Origin: Bugula neritina
Lineage: Eukaryota; Bryozoa; Gymnolaemata; Cheilostomatida; Bugulidae
Assembly: GCA_964035545.1 (NCBI GenBank)
Contig: OZ037765.1
Location: forward strand, 32,859,004-32,923,003
Direction: 5' to 3'
Length of the DNA: 64,000 nt
Shown: one piece after another, positions 29,461-42,900 of the stretch
Layout: every line of letters starts with the position of its first letter
Numbering within the stretch: the stretch's first letter is position 1
The notes under the pieces: generated by a model
The model's input: only the letters and a program-made list of their open reading frames with translations
Database searches by the model: none
Told to the model about the DNA's origin: nothing
Program-made: the position numbers and the translations under genes

Positions 29461-32400
29461 CATAATTTCACAGTATCTCGTCCTCAGACATAACACTTAT
29501 GTACCAATACGAGATACATTACATCATAAATAAATGTTGTCTATCGGCAAAAATTTTGCAGTAGCCAATCATAGTACTATAACAGGGCAGTCTGAGTGTA
29601 GTATCTCGTTTATCGGCATAATTATAATAGCCCGTAGTTGAAGATGGAGTTGGAAGCTTTTCAAATACCTCCCACATATAATAGCATTTATGCTGGTCCC
29701 TACAGCTAAATAAACATTATGGTAGACCAATAATCATGAAAGCTCTACTCATTTGCAACTGGAGGATTTGTAGCACCACAATACTAAATTTCTTGCATTG
29801 GAGGTGCTTAGGCTGTGTTGTCATAGTGATATGTACTTATTGGGGCTTGGTATAAAATTAAACCTGACAATTATAAGGATTAAAGTATTATTGCTGTGGT
29901 TTCAACTGACCAACTTTGGAGTTATTATCTCGATTCTTTGTCAGGAATGGTTAGATAATTTCATGCAATAATGAGTTTTAGCTTTATATCATTATAAATA
30001 ATGAGTTTTGGCTTTATATCATTATAAATATCTACATTGATGGCAGCACTGAGCTAGAATTCTAATATCTTTTCAAGCTCATTGGGTGGCAGATTATTGG
30101 CTAAATTTTATGCAGATATTGAATAAATAATGTGGTTTGATAGTTGTCCTATATTGTTAGGTTCACAAGCATCTTTAAAAAGTTATAATTATTGCGTTGA
30201 CCATAGGTCAAAAAATTACCTAAAGAGAGGGCAGACAACTCCAAAAGATTGTTTTCGCAGAAGCAAGTAAAATTCAGCTAAACTGAATACTCCAACTGAT
30301 CAACATTTTCATCTATTAAAATTGAAGAAAAGTTAAATATTATTATACTCTTCTAATCATGAATAGGCACAAGCTAAAAAGATATTTATTTCAAAAAATA
30401 TAAAAAGTAAAGTAACACAACAATGTTTGCAAACGCAGACCTAAAAATGTGAATATTCTAGCTTGAAATTAGGTCTGAAATTCAGACTTTTCGAGGTTGC
30501 ATTGACTCACCAGAAAAAACAATTAATAAAATTATAAAGACAAGCATGTAATGAAATATGTAATTCATTAGCAAAACTGGAGGAAAGCACTTTTTTTTCT
30601 AGAAATTGTTCGATTACATAATACATTTTGGGCAAATGATGTTTTTTAATAAAATGAAACTGTTGTATTGTTTGGCTAGATGAAGTTTCAAAAGTATTTT
30701 TAATATTTTCTCAAATAAAGTAGACATGCACTCCATTTTCACATTTTTTGGCAAAACATGATTGGGATTCAGTAGTCAATCAGTTAAGTTTGACACAAGG
30801 AGTTGTCACATCCATTCCAAAGAACAAGACCATCTACAATAACAAACATGGAAAGTACCTAAAATTACATTTAAGTTTACAACAGTCCTTAAAATAAATG
30901 TTGCCTTCTGCCAATGTTAAATAAGAACATGATGTAATGCTATGTTTACTTAGACTAAATCTTGCTGACTTACAATGAAATTCATTCATTTCAATTTGAA
31001 AATTCCTGTCAATAACTTGACTCTATGCTAACAACTGATTGTAATACCAAAATCACACTGCTACTTTTAGTTTAGGGAATTCGTTTTCATTATTAGTTCA
31101 ATATTCAGCAGAGGTTTTTCTTTAATGAACAAACAATAGGCATACATGCAGATGAAAGATTAGGTCTAGTGAATACTAACTTTGTGCCTAACAAAAGAAA
31201 ATGAAAGACTGCATGAAAAATTAACAACTCTAAAAACTTGCAATTTGAATGAGGCTCAGGCTTTTAGGTGAGCAAGAGTAACCAGAAGAGCTACTTTAAT
31301 GGAAGAAATTACTGACTGATTGTGTAGTTGCAGGCTGCATGATGTGTTTTGATTGTCACAACCACTTTTGAAAAGGGAAAATCCATTAAATTAAGACTAC
31401 TGGCAAACAACGGAACGATAAGGAAAAAATACCAAGTAGAAATTCACTTCTCAAAGCAAACTGTAGTTAATACATTATAGATGCTTAGAAGAAGCAGGCA
31501 ATAGTGAATGCTATATAGTGTAGATCAGGATTCTATACAATGACAAGTAAACTGAAATTCCAGTGCACTTTGAAACTACTTGTAAGAATGGGCTTAGTGC
31601 TTTATAGTGCCTTGAAATTTTTTCAAGTCTAATTGGCACCATGGTATTAGAATTCGCAGAGAGATGACCCTTTAAACTTTAACACCTTCACGATTTTCAG
31701 TAAGAAATTCAATTTATCTAGGTCTAAAATTTCACCGAATTGCATTGTAAAAGCCGCTGGTCAAAATGTTTAGTTTGTGATAACTTAATCAGCTGATTTC
31801 AGAATAACAATCATTGGGAATGACATCTTCATGTAGATATAGATATTTATGCTTATAATTATATCGACTGCCTTCATCAATCATCGATACTATGCTGCCA
31901 AATCAACTAATTAATTACAGTTGGAAACTTCAAAGGGCATTGAATAGCAATTTGGCAAGTTATACTTTTAATATTACAAAAAGAACTTATGCATCAATAT
32001 GATTTAAAACATAGGTGGGTACTCGGCAAGTGATATTAACTGAAACTGGAACTTTTTTCATGCAGGAAAAGCATCAACGCAACTCAACAGAAACTTAAAA
32101 ATGTCCGGCACACTTTATGCTTTGGCAACATGCACACAATAACTTCGTTTATGGTACAAACCTTTTTGTTGATTGTTTTCCAACATTTTCACTAGAGCAA
32201 ACCCGAAAGAAATTTGGAAACTGCATAATGACGCCAGCCACCGTGGCATCATCTTCTCTGGAAAAGTATCGACAAATCATCACCCAAAAACTTCAGCAAA
32301 GCCTCCATCAATAGTATGTAATACTTTAGGTGAAACTAAAAAGAAAGAGACAATATTTTCGTGTAATTTAACCCATCAATAAACGCATCAATAGTTAGTG

Positions 32401-33380
32401 TGGCCACGGTTTAAACCTCATTAATTTCATGCTATTTAAGGCTTTTACAACTTAAAAGATGTAATTCATCTGCAAGAAAAATGTTACGTATATGAAATGA
32501 GTAGAAGTGCAAAAGCAAGCAGGTATTAAGGAAGGACGAGTTAGTAGGTGTACTTTGACTTGCGATAGATCAATGTGATACCAGATGTGAATTTTGAGGT
32601 GTGTTTACTCCAATCTCACTGAAAAGGTATAAATAGCTAAATTTACGAGACACACAATATTCTATGAAATACTGCACATTCATTAAAACTTTATAAAACT
32701 CTAGTGTGAAGGGTGACTCACACTTTTAAACCGTAGATGAGCTAAGTTGTAAAAGTTTGATAAGAACCTTTTACTCTATAAATTTATGCAACATAAAATA
32801 CTCTCCACATATTCAACAGCTACGAAGTTTTGTTGAAGATAAACTTCCTCAACAAATATACAGAAAAAAGCTATTTGAAAGCCAAATTTCATTAGCATAT
32901 TATAAGATTATTTGTGTTTCATCTTTATAAACAGTGATTTAGTCATTTAACTGATAACTAATGATTTCACTTTGTTTTTCATTCAATAAAAACTAAGTGT
33001 AGTTGGTGTTAAAAACAGCTTTCATTTCTCACTTTTTTTTCTCACCCTAGTCTGCGTAGGCAAACAATTGGATTGTTTCAAACACCACGTCAGTAAAGCC
33101 TGACAGCATAGCCAGTGGAGAAAACAATCATCTATACTGCTGGATCAGTGGCAACTTGTGAGTGTGTCAGAGTAGTGTCTTGTTGTGTGACTCTACAAAT
33201 AAATTATGAATTTGAATATACTACAAAGTTGCAAACATTGTTTTAACAAAACACAGCATTTATTTGATATTATATGTAAAGCTCAAGTTGGTATAATATA
33301 TATTAAATACATTTTAGCTTTCCTTTTGGATACTCTGAAACAAAATAAAAAAATAAACCAAAATTGGGTAAAGCCATGCA
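29461..33380. other. AT-rich DNA, no supported gene
   Basis: No recognised exon or RNA gene. A 30-bp near-perfect tandem duplication (AATGAGTTTTAGCTTTATAT...) lies at about 29968-30030, and a short inverted pair TACGAGATAC/GTATCTCGT lies at about 29498 and 29601. Plus-strand frames near 32117-32382 are unrecognised. Confidence 0.4.
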
Positions 33381-33383
33381 AAC

Positions 33384-33672
33384 TAGAGAGAGAGAAAGAG
33401 AGTGGGAGAGGGGGGGTGGGAGAGAAAGGTTAGGAGAGAGGATGGAAGAGAGATGGGGTAGAAGAGAGAAAGGGAGAGAGTCAGAGAGATAGTGGAAAAG
33501 GGAGGAGAGTAAGGTTAGGAGAGAGAGAAGGTGGGAAAGACAGAGAGTGGGAGAGAGAGGGAGAAGGTGGGAGAGACAGAGGGTGGGAAAGAGGGAGGGT
33601 GGGAGAGAGGGAGAGAAAGAGAGAGAGGTTGACTGGAAGGTGTGGGAGAAAGAGACAGAGAGAGGAGTGAGA
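33384..33672. repeat. Polypurine (GA/GGGA)n tract
   Basis: About 290 bases, nearly all purine on the plus strand, in GAGAGAGGG- and GGTGGGAGA-type units. Such tracts can form triplex DNA. The antisense reading frame of Leu/Ser/Pro is an artefact of composition. Confidence 0.9.
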
Positions 33673-34700
33673 GAGCTTCCAAACTAACACCATTGACTTA
33701 AAAAATGTTGATAAAAACTGCAGCAAGTCTTTAAAAACGATGCTAGCAAGTTCAAAGCTCACTATAACTTTCAAAATCAATAAAATGTCAAGTTCAAAAA
33801 ACTCATCTGCGAGCAAAAAATAGTTACAGAGACAACCAGGTATTGGGCAAGAGCCAGCTAATAGGAGTACCTTTTTAGATAAGCTGCATGCAGGCACAGT
33901 GAGATAGCATCGGTGAGTTGTGTCTTCGTTTTAATTTCCTAAAAATGAACATAAACAAATGCTAGTAATGAAAGTTTTCAGGGTTATTAAGGGTGCAATT
34001 TTATCACTTAACATCATAGCCATAGCAAAAATTGCTCAGTACAAATTTAAGAAAAATTTCTTTCATCCATTACATAATATCCAAAATCAATTCCATTTAT
34101 TCAATTCATCAAGCTGAAAAACCAAGAATAATCAGAAAGACAGTAAAATCACTTTCTCGTAAAAAACAGCTTTAGATCAAAATTGTTGGGTTCAGCTCTT
34201 AAGCTAAGACACCGATGCATTGAAATACAAAAAAGATCAGCATACTTTTGACTGTCACAAAATTTATTTTACGTGCATCAGACATTTTAAGGTCACCCGC
34301 CAACCGCGCAGGACCACGGCGGTAAAAGGTGACCAGACATTTTAAGGTCAATCAAAATCAAGCAAAATTCATCGCCATTTCGCTTACTGCTTTATGCTGC
34401 AGCTTATTTTTGCTTACCAAGTTTCTTTCTGCAGAAGAATTGTAGCTAGCTTCTCGATTTGCCATCTTTATTCCAGTCCCGGTTCAAATGACACCTTGAT
34501 GGTATTAAATATCCATGCAAGCTAAAAAATATTTATCAATCAGTACAACAACAGAAACACTTACAATGATCCAAATATTACTATCACATTACGATAACAT
34601 TACACAGTAACACTATGATTAACATTGTAATATTGAAGCATGACTTTGTGGTAGTTTGATATGCTATAGCAAAAGGCAGAAAAACCAACTGAAAAACCAA
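33673..34700. other. AT-rich DNA with a small duplicated insertion
   Basis: No gene is seen. A 17-bp direct repeat CAGACATTTTAAGGTCA lies at 34279-34295 and 34334-34350, around a 38-bp GC-rich segment. Confidence 0.45.
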
Positions 34701-37700
34701 CAGAAATAATCAAGTACAATTAACTAAAGTAAATAAACTCACTGAATAGTAAATATTTTACTATACTTAGTGAATTGATTTACTTCCATTAGGTTTACTT
34801 TCATGATTAAATGCTTCTGTCTATTTTCCAGTTTATAGGAATATATTAAAAGTGAAACTAACTATAATTACTATTACCTTATCTAGTTTTGACTATATAT
34901 TTTTCACAAATATAAACATAGTTATATGCATATCCCTATTGTAACTGCAGATACCATTGCGGTAACTGAAATCAAACTTCATTCTACTTCAAGTTTCTAA
35001 CATTGTCCTAGTTCAAAGACTAACAAGTGAATAATTAATAACTGCGAAAGCTGCAAAAAGTTACTTTATTATTAAATAAGATACAACTGATTCTACCGTA
35101 TATGATACTATGGTATCTGTATTAAATTAAAACATAATTATGAAAATCAAAAGTTGCACTTTGGGCACTTATATTATAGTAATTAAATTGACAGCTTAAA
35201 ATAGGCACATTAAACTATGATTGCAATTTTTATCCATTTATCTTTATAATTGAAGAATTATGATTTATTCTTACACACTTTATCATTATATTTAATCATC
35301 CTGACTTTCAGTCTGTCATAGTGATTACTACTATATGAAAATGACTTTGACTTAGGAGTCATAATTATAGTCACAGTGTTGATAAGTCAACAGTGTAGGA
35401 TTAACACAGCACCAGACTAGTACTACCTCCAGCTTTTCAAGTTTATGTTAGGGTATCTCTAAGACTAAAGAGTAACCCTAATAATGTAAGCAAAAAGCAG
35501 TGAGTAATAAGCATGCTATTCAACTTCAAGTTTCACTATTACTATAACTAATACCACATGTATTTTAATAAAATTATGTAGCTGGTGAGTGAACTATAAA
35601 ATTAAGTGGGGATCAAACTTTGAGCAATAATAATAGAAATAATATTAGGACAGAGGTTTCCAATTATTAGTATGTGAAACCAAAGAAGAATGAATAACTA
35701 CTATTAGTATTATTACGTTTACTTTATATTTAGTTTTACCAGTTCGTATTATGATTATCTTACTTTGAATTGTAAAGTATAATAATTATAATATTCATAG
35801 TATTATATTTATATTATTAATTAATATTTGTATTAGTAAAAACATTTGCTTTAAGTTGCTTGTTTATTAAATTATTCTAAATCCTAATAACGATAATCTT
35901 AATATTAGTGATAATCATTATGCTCCTCACTATCCCCAAGTGCTATCAGTATGACCATCGCAATGTGAACCTAGACGTGAATGTAAAAAGGCACTGCAAA
36001 ATAGAACATGGGATGGAACATGGGATGGAGGCAGATATCCATATCATGATACAAATATCGATATTGAAGTTGATAATCATAATTATTATACAAATATAAT
36101 GATAATAACTACAATGATCAAAAATAAATAATAACAAAGAGTTTTCGAATTACTATTCATAAAATCAAAGATCACATTTATAAAGATACAATCATATCTA
36201 TTATTAAATTTAAGTCAACTATACTAATAGCAATAGTAATAGAAATAGAAAAAAAATCAATTTTAAGACAAAGAGTAAGAAAAATACTAAATCGATATTT
36301 AAAATTACTTATTTTTAATTTTAATCACTTACAGTCAGTCTTAGTTTAATTTTTACCACTGAGTGTTTAATTTCAAGTTCATTTTGACAATAAACTTGAA
36401 GACTTTAACTAAGAATATGTATAACTCAAAATTCCAAATTGGTACAAGTAAAAGTTACAAATGAAGCTTTGTAATACTATTTTAAATTATTGGTATGATA
36501 GCATTATATTTTGACTCATAGCAATACTGATGGTGACAATTTCAAACATACCCATACCATTACTGTTACAGTTTAAGTTACTATTGCCGTTGTGATTGCC
36601 AGTAATGAGTAAATATTATTTAAATTTATATTACTATTACTATTAGTATTACTATCACTATCAGTACCGGTACGAGTATAAGTATCACCATGATTCAAAA
36701 TCAATGTATATTTTATCGATTTACTTTTATATTATCATTTATCATTATGTTCATCACTATGATATTATCATGATATTAATTTTTAATTTAAACATAATAA
36801 AATCATAGGTATAATCATAAATAATCATAATGATGATCATAATCATAATGCTTAATTTTACTTTTAGTTCAGATTCAATGATTTAAGAGTAAGTGAAAGT
36901 TACTATAACTATTGCCATTGTGATTGCCAGTAATAAGTAAATATAATTTAAATTTATATGACTATTATTATTACCAACACTCAGACTTACTCGGAGTCAC
37001 TCTGTCTCTAAGTCTGAGTCTCACTCCACCAGTCCACGACCACTCACACTGACAGTGACAGAGTGAGAGTGACACTGAATTACTATTACTATAACTATTA
37101 GCAAAATATATCAACATTATGGTTATCTTATTAGTTATTACAATATGTTCGGCATTGATGTTGAACTAAAAATATTAATAGTTATTACAATCACAATGAC
37201 AATGCCATGATGATGATATCAATATGAATATGATCAAAGACAAATGATTCCAAGCAGTTGAGTAGTAATTTATAAGTTAAAGTAGTAACTGTAAGACTAA
37301 GTAACTGGTAGCTGATACTATCAGTGATAGGTCTATACTCCATACCAATTACCTCAATAATATTACCTATATTACCATAATTATATTACCTATAATATAT
37401 TTTTTTTCCAGCTCAGTGCTTTATACCCTCTACTAAGTCTTATGCCGCGCACGTGACAAGAATGTAAGGTGAAGGTCACTCACAGCTGAAATCGCCAAGG
37501 ATCTGTGATCCGTCACTGGTAGTAATATTTGTAGTAGTCGTACTACCAGTACCAGTGATCTGGATTTCTCTATGGCACTACGAATTGAATGTTGACAAGA
37601 CGCGTGCATGTTCGCTGTCGATAAACTAATTTTTACTGAATTTCAATCATGCTAAGCTGTAACTTATTTTCTAATGAAATAATATATTCAATAATAATAT

Positions 37701-38273
37701 TAATGAATATAATAAGAATATTTTATCATTTAATTTTATAACTTTTACTTTTAGTTTTAGTTTTAGTATCTCGGTTTTGCATCAAAATTTACATCAATAT
37801 GATTATCATTATGATTACAAAATGAAAATAATTATCATTAATCATTACCACTTATAGTTATATTATGATTATGATTAATGTTAGAATTACCAAAATTATA
37901 ATGACATAATGATAATGCCAATGATAATCACAATCGTAACACTAATACTAATAGTAATAGTAATACTAATACTAATAGTAATACTAATACTAAGACTAAT
38001 AGTCAAACTCAAGGATTGAGCCAAAGATTCAGATTGTCTAAATTTAAATAAATAAATTTCGGCCTCGGGTTTAACTTATTAGTTCACAATTTTATTTTAC
38101 ATTACGGCTGAGAGTCACAGTAAGACTAAGAAAAAGAGAAAAACTAAATCATACCTCTCTTACAATTATTTTCAAAGTTTGTAGTTGTACTAGTACAGTA
38201 GTAGACGTATTACTATTAGTAGTAATACTAGTAGTAGTAGTAGTAGTAGTACTAGTATTAGTACTAGTAGTAG
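34700..38273. repeat. Imperfect trinucleotide-like low-complexity zone, left of the young Ty3 element
   Basis: Over about 3.5 kb, short motifs such as ATTACTATTAGT, TAATACTAATAG, ATGATTATC and CACTGACAGTGACAGAGTG recur with constant drift between related words. Toward the right it becomes GTA/AGT microsatellite (about 38190-38273). There is no coding frame of note. The zone continues beyond the inserted element at 45782. Confidence 0.65.
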
Positions 38274-38578
38274 TGTTAAGATTTTCAGATTTAGGGTTGA
38301 TGTGCTATCCAGAGAGTCTATTTATTTGCTATAGAACTGCACCAGGATAAGTCGAGTGAACGAGTATATTTTACACACAATTATACATTATAAAAACGAT
38401 ACATTATATTCAAACAAGTTACACATCTAATCTATTTGACACTCTAGCTTCGACTGCCTTAGCAGCGGGAAACTATAATTGCTGCTAACTATCAAACACG
38501 CTAATTGGCTATCCATTGTTCCGGGTCAATTACGCGACCCTACATGTTGTGCTGCTGGCAGTTCCACGAACCACCACA
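38274..38578 (-). repeat. 3' LTR of the young Ty3 element
   Basis: 305 bp bounded TG...CA, identical to 45477-45781 apart from C at 38559. On the element strand an AATAAA lies near its 3' end (plus-strand TTTATTT at about 38327). Confidence 0.95.
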
Positions 38579-38590
38579 CCGCCCCCACCA
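38579..38590 (-). other. Polypurine tract of the young Ty3 element
   Basis: On the element strand a G-rich run GGTGGGGGCGG directly precedes the 3' LTR, the usual site for plus-strand DNA priming. Confidence 0.7.
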
Positions 38591-38869
38591 GCAGAAAGCC
38601 CTCTTTCTGATATATATATAAAAAAAACATTCATTAGTAATCGCATACATCAGTGGACAAAAATAATACATAATATACAGGAAGAGACATAATAATAGGC
38701 AGAGTCATTATAACGATCCGTTACATACAATTGACCAGCTGTAGATAGACGAGGAATACCAGCTAGCTGTGGTGTTAGACAGGGGATAACCTGTTAAGCA
38801 GTCAAACATTTACATGACATCTTGGTTTCCCCCAAGAGGCGAAGTTGTGGAGTATTCCGGGTAGCCTAA

Positions 38870-39691
38870 CTAGAGTCCTTGTTGGGCACGCCGGTGCTTG
38901 GCTTGGCATGTACGCAGTTTCCGTTTCATACGGCATACGGATCCCTTTAGCTGGAAGAGTCCTGTTGTAGTGTTAAGTAGATCTGGTGCCAGCTGGGTGA
39001 ATTCTTCTTGTAATCGCAGGAGGCGTTCTTCTACTGTGGCTAGGCGGACTGGGTCTGGGGACGGTGTCCGTCTGCGGCGCAAGGGGGGACTGGGGGACCT
39101 GGTTCGTCTCTTCGTCGGGGTAGGGGAGATCTCTCCTTCTTCTGGATATGTGAACTCCTCGGGGGTGTATGTAATCTGAGGGCGGTCAGACACCAACGGG
39201 GATTGCTGGCGGGCGTTGTCTAATACACGTTGGAACCCCGAGGACAGAACGGCTAACAGCATGGCCTTCTTCACCAGGGGTCGTATAAGTGTGAGGAACT
39301 CCGGGTATAGCTTAGCGTCGACCACGTAGTTTTCTCCAGGGAAACAGCCCGTCGCTCGATGTCGGGTGACGGGGTAGGGATACACATCATTGTACCCGCA
39401 GGGGCAGAATGTTAGTAGGAGATGAGCATTGACGTGTAGTTTAAGGGAGCGGTGAGAGGCGCATTCTTCACCACAGATCTGGCATCTCGTCCGTGCTCTG
39501 GACCCCCAGGCCGTTTCTATTTCTTCTTCTGTTTGTGGAGACACCCACCGCCAACGGCGGCGTAGTGGCTCAGGCCGGTCACCACTAGCATACTCCTCCG
39601 GATGCGGAGCGGGAAGTGTTCTATCCCGTACCCTGGTTGTAGCGGGTCGAGTGTAATCTGAAAAAGTTTCAACAGTGTTAATACAGTACAC
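38870..39691 (-). CDS. Third ORF of the young Ty3 element: C2H2-type zinc-finger protein
   Basis: This 273-residue frame lies where an env gene would sit but has no signal peptide or membrane segment. A classical C2H2 finger (Cys70, Cys73, His86, His90; spacing 2-12-3) is followed by a second finger-like set (Cys96, Cys98, His111, Cys116). Then come a Pro/Ser/Arg-rich stretch (residues about 185-215) and a C-terminal helix that may form a coiled coil, ending in a basic region. Nucleic-acid binding is likely; its use to the element is unknown. An AG splice acceptor (actttttcag) lies at 39658-39659 just inside the frame, so a spliced mRNA with a different N-terminus is possible. Confidence 0.75.
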   Translation of the reverse strand: MYCINTVETFSDYTRPATTRVRDRTLPAPHPEEYASGDRPEPLRRRWRWVSPQTEEEIETAWGSRARTRCQICGEECASHRSLKLHVNAHLLLTFCPCGYNDVYPYPVTRHRATGCFPGENYVVDAKLYPEFLTLIRPLVKKAMLLAVLSSGFQRVLDNARQQSPLVSDRPQITYTPEEFTYPEEGEISPTPTKRRTRSPSPPLRRRRTPSPDPVRLATVEERLLRLQEEFTQLAPDLLNTTTGLFQLKGSVCRMKRKLRTCQAKHRRAQQGL

Positions 39692-39971
39692 TGCCGTGTT
39701 GTCAGCTTGAATAGCTTGGCAACTCCTAATTCAGTTACCTCGTAGAGATTTATGGTAGTGAATAGTCAGATAGAACACGTAATGCAATGAGATTATAAAA
39801 ATCTCTAAGTCAAACTGAGTTCTTACTACGGTATTTCACTAACCTATCTCCAGCTCGATTGACTCAGTGAGTCAGAGCTGAGCGATGCAATCTAGTTTCG
39901 TATTAAGATATAGTTAACTCACCCCACGATCTGTTGTCGTAAGACATACTGAATGTGTGAAATGGTTTGAA

Positions 39972-42900
39972 CTACTGCTTAGAAACACGTCTACTCCTGA
40001 CTGCATCAGCGTATGAAAAGATCGAGCAACGTGGTTGGGGTGCGTGATTAAGACTTTGTGCACCCGGCGGATGAATTTTGTTTCCATTTCCGCCGATACA
40101 AAAGTTGATATTTCCGTGGTGTTGACAACTCCCACATTTGCTCGATACTTTTCTCGTACGGTTTTCCCCTAGACTTTCATACACGCCGCTTTTAACGCAG
40201 TCGCATATGAAGTCCTTCAAGTATGCGGGGGGTTGCCTCGTACGCTGTCCCCTTTCTAGGGGGGGTGACACGCTTGCTGGTTCGTTAGTAGGGGCCTCTA
40301 ATGGCGTCTCTACTTCACCGTTGGCGGTCACCTCTTCTTGTTCTCCGGATGGAGCCCCTCCCTCCGTGGGGGTTTGCACTTCCGGAACCGGTTCGGTTTC
40401 TGGAAGTGATGGAATTAGACTTGGCGGTGGCGGACACGCTTCTGTTGGTAAAAGCTGCCGCTCCTCTCTCACCAAGTTTTCTTCCTGCGGTATGACCACT
40501 TCGTATTCGGGTCCATTCCGCCGTCGCCCACGCGTTGTTGTCTGCCTCCTGGGCTCTAACAACGGGGGGGCTTCTCCCACTCCGTCGGGGCTAGCCCAAT
40601 ACGGTTTCAAGCGAGACTCATTCTGGATAGACACCTGTCCTGAGCGCTCAATCTTGTACGTATGATTGGGCATAGCCTCGACGACCACGTAGGGGCCTAC
40701 GAACTTAGGCTTCAGTTTATCAGCCTGTCCGCGACGCCTACGGTAATTGACCATCCACACCTTATCTCCCATTTGATAGAGAGGTGGTTCATCGGAATTT
40801 TCGTGCCGCACCTTCCACTGCTGTTGGCGCAGTATATCGTGTGCGGCCTTCATCCGTTCCACTAGTTCACTGGCATACTCGTGAACCGAGTTGTCTTGCT
40901 CTGGAACGTGATAGGTGAGATGGTCAGGGACACGAGTCTCTCTCTCGAGCATCAAGAGGTTTGGGGTCTCACCAGTACTGGTGTGTGGGGTGCTACGGTA
41001 TGCACGCATGACTTGCGGCAACACCGTATCCCATTCCTCTTGACCTCGTCCAAGGAGAAGACTCCGGAGTGCATCACCTAGCATCCGGTTGTTGCGCTCC
41101 ACCACCCCGTTACCTTGAGGGTGGTAGGGGGTGGTCCTGCTCTGATTTACCCCCCAGAGGTGACAAAGGTCGCTCATCAGTTGAGACTGGAATTGAGCGC
41201 CTTGGTCAGAGTGTATCTGTTCGGGGAGCCCAAAATAACAGAATACATGTTGGTCTAGCGCCCTGGCCACTGTTGGGGCTGACGCATCTGGAATAGCCAG
41301 AGCATCCGCCCACCTAGTAAAGTGGTCGGTTAGTACTAGGATCCAATTATTGCCTCTGGGGGTCAGGGGCATGGGTCCGACCAGGTCTACAGCGACTACT
41401 TGCCAGGGCCTACCAGCATATAGCCTCCGCCGTCCTGCTTCACCAGGGGGGCGGCTATGCTTACTGGCCTGGCAGATCTCACACTGTTTGACTCTGAGCC
41501 GGACGTCACGCTCCATTTGTGGCCAATACCACCGGAGTCGTAATTTGGACATCACTCGCTTGACCCCTGCGTGGGCCTGTTTGTGAGTATCCCAAATCAA
41601 CTCACGGCGGATGGCTGTGGGGCAGACTACCCTCTTCCTCTCCGGGTGTCTGCCGCTGGCGGCTAGAGAGATGGTTAGTAACCCATCCTGCCCGATCCGC
41701 AGCGAGTCCCAACGCTGACAGTATAGCCGGAACTCGGCGCATCCCTGTCGTATGCGTTCCTCGCTGGGTCGTCGCCCTTCCCTTTTGGCCCGGTATATGT
41801 CTGCCACGACTCCAGGCAGCTCTTCTTGGAGCTTCTTCAGCTCCCGAACATTACCGGCCAGTACAGGGTTGGCGCGGAGGTTTTGTACATCCTCCGGGGA
41901 CTCATCAACTCTTTGCCTGAGTTGACCTTGGTCCCAGTCAAACGGTGCTTCGTGGTGAACCAGCGTCTCCAACTCGCATCGCGGGGGACCTCCATCCCTC
42001 CTCTCGATGTTGAGACACTGTTTGCAACCTCCGTCAGGTCGGCGACTCAGCCCATCCGCATTGCTGTGTCTCTTGCCCGGTCGATGTTCGATCCGGTATG
42101 AGAATTCAGCTAGGATTTCGAGCCACCGGGCGACCTGACTAGAGGGCTCTGCTCTCTTGCACAACCAGATCAGCGAGGCATGATCCGTACGCAGCCGGAA
42201 CTTCCTGCCATATAGGTATGGTCTGAAGTGCTTCACTGACTTGATTACTGCCAGCAGCTCCTTGCGGGTAGTGCAGTAGTTTCGTTCAGTGGGTGAGAGA
42301 GACTTGCTGTAGTAGGCTACTACTACTTCTCGGCCTTCCTGCACTTGTGACAGCACAGCGCCAACATTTTGGTCACTGGCGTCCGTGTCGAGGATGTACT
42401 CCAGAGTGGGGTCTGGGTAGGCCAAGATGGGCGCCGTTAGTAGGCAGCCCTTGAGGCGGTCGAACGCTTCTTGTTCGACTGGGGTCCACTGCCACGTCAC
42501 TCCCTTTTCGGTGAGCTGGTTTAACGGCTGTGCTATGCCCGCAAAGTCTGGTATGTATTGCCTGTAATACCCTACCAGCCCCAAGAAAGCCCGGAGTCCG
42601 GTCAAGTCTTGGGGGGTGACCCAGTCTTCTACCGCCCGTACCTTTTCGGGATCCGTTGCCACGCCGTTTCGACCGACAACGTGCCCCAGGTACTTGACCT
42701 CCGGCTGCAATAGAGCGCACTTAGAAGGCTTGAGCTTAAGACCGGCACCTCGGAGTCTCTCAAAGACCTCCTGCAGACGACTGACATGTGTCTCGAAGTC
42801 TGGGGAGATCACGATGACATCATCGAGGTAGATCAGCAGTGTCTTCCAATGGAGCCCGCTGAGGACTTGCTCCATCAGCCTCTGGAAGGTGGCCGGGGCG

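Noticed and set aside
33481-33897. Minus-strand Ser/Leu/Pro-rich frame of 138 codons
   Set aside because: It mostly reads the complement of the GA tract and has no domain.
35908-36137. Overlapping 63-codon frames on both strands
   Set aside because: They fall in low-complexity AT-rich DNA with no splice or domain evidence.
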